A stretch of DNA of 64,000 nucleotides, taken from JAGYLJ01 sp964383545 (lineage in GTDB: Bacteria > Patescibacteriota > Minisyncoccia > Phycocordibacterales > UBA12079). How positions within the stretch are numbered: position 1 is the stretch's first letter; every line of letters begins with the position of its first letter. This document shows, piece by piece, positions 63,514 through 64,000 of this stretch. The notes below the pieces were generated by a model. It was given only the letters and a program-made list of their open reading frames with translations, did not search any database and was not told where the DNA came from. The translations under genes and the position numbers were made by a program. The DNA lies in assembly GCA_964383545.1 (NCBI GenBank), contig CAYLHD010000001.1:1-64000 (forward strand), read 5' to 3'.

Positions 63514-64000
63514 TTACGTGCTTTTGAGTTCTGTGATTTTCTGAGCTAGTATTCTTCCAATTTCAGCCATTATTTCATTTTGGCTGGGGTTACTTCCCCC
63601 TAGGCCGATGACCACCTCGGTGATGGAGCTGAAGATGATTTGGTTAGACTGGAGTTCGAAGATAAGAATCTTTCCCTTGAGGTTATTAGAATTTCGGCGA
63701 AAAGACCACAGTCTCATGTTTATCTTACTACCGAGATCTTCGAAGGCGACGATGGCTTCTGAATCTGTTTGTTCACAGGCTTTTCGGAAGGCTTCAAGTT
63801 TCTCTTCGTGGGTAAAGCTATCAAGTCTTTGATTGAAGCCTAATTCGTCCAGTACCCTGATTACTTTTGAAGGGGTGGCAATGGAATCAAAGGTTTCCAA
63901 CTTTTGAAGCTCGCTGGCCACAACAACCATTCCTTCCTCCGGCCAAATGGCTAATTTGGAGATTTTAGCGAGAACCAGTTTATTCTGTGCTGGTATCTCG
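63514..64000 (-). CDS. Hypothetical protein, cut by the window edge
   Basis: The reading frame stays open to the last base of the window, with codons reading EIPAQNKLVLAKISKLAIWP then EEGMVVVASELQ, so the ATG at 63930 is probably internal even though GGAGGAAGG precedes it. At least 161 residues are visible. The visible part is mixed alpha/beta with no motif I recognise. Codon use is richer in G and C than that of core genes here, like the gene at 53709. Confidence 0.65.
   Translation of the reverse strand, partial: EIPAQNKLVLAKISKLAIWPEEGMVVVASELQKLETFDSIATPSKVIRVLDELGFNQRLDSFTHEEKLEAFRKACEQTDSEAIVAFEDLGSKINMRLWSFRRNSNNLKGKILIFELQSNQIIFSSITEVVIGLGGSNPSQNEIMAEIGRILAQKITELKST

Overview
The window reads as one low-GC scaffold from a member of the Candidate Phyla Radiation (Patescibacteria, Parcubacteria-like). 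The evidence is a ribosomal protein cluster that lacks L30 between S5 and L15, fragmented ribosomal operons, many short genes of unknown function, small membrane and secreted proteins typical of that group, and TGA used as a normal stop. Five runs of exactly 100 N mark scaffold joins. One of them, inside ddl, is flanked by an identical 55-bp sequence on both sides, so it is a failed contig overlap and not missing DNA.

Layout. 0-3.5 kb: rplJ-rplL with a structured leader, a regulator and a membrane protein. 3.5-12.9 kb: the ribosomal cluster rpsS-rplV-rpsC-rplP-rpmC-rpsQ-rplN-rplX-rplE, then a terminator and a new promoter, then rpsZ-rpsH-rplF-rplR-rpsE-rplO-secY-adk-map-ndk. 12.9-20.5 kb: a putative stand-alone ncRNA, a Wzy/WaaL-like TPR protein, murB, a histone-like gene and secA. 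20.5-21.6 kb (minus): infC-rpmI-rplT. 21.7-28.5 kb: two metallo-beta-lactamase-fold proteins, a slipin and a four-gene membrane glycosyltransferase/GtrA block. 28.5-33.4 kb: rpmB, an M50 protease, rpsL-rpsG, obgE, gatB. 33.5-37.3 kb (minus): four tandem paralogous two-helix proteins, two small lipoproteins, a GIY-YIG protein, tRNA-Gln and dense repeats. 37.3-47.9 kb: glycerate kinase, ppsA, eno, trmD, ddl, then a CsoR/CstR-like repressor with thioredoxin, glutamate dehydrogenase and thioredoxin reductase, and tRNA-Ala. 48-61 kb: an accessory region with five divergent HExxH proteins, an ABC-F ATPase, peptidase E, a nuclease, very short acidic peptides with perfect Shine-Dalgarno sequences, and repeats carrying pieces of tRNA 3' ends. 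61-64 kb: a 2-hydroxyacid dehydrogenase, a MazF/PemK-like protein, a MYG1-family protein and a gene cut by the window edge.

Three things stand out. First, at least thirteen genes have a -10 box ending 6-8 nt before the ATG, nine of the thirteen with an upstream TGN, which predicts leaderless mRNAs; a separate set of small genes instead has near-perfect AAGGAGG sites. Second, several intergenic palindromic elements share their interior between copies while their outer arms differ between copies yet stay complementary within each copy; one has arms matching the 3' end of the neighbouring tRNA-Gln. Third, the 49.6-57.7 kb region holds five mutually unlike HExxH(+E) proteins without signal peptides, interleaved with those tRNA-fragment repeats. 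All functional statements rest on motif recognition by eye; no database search was possible.
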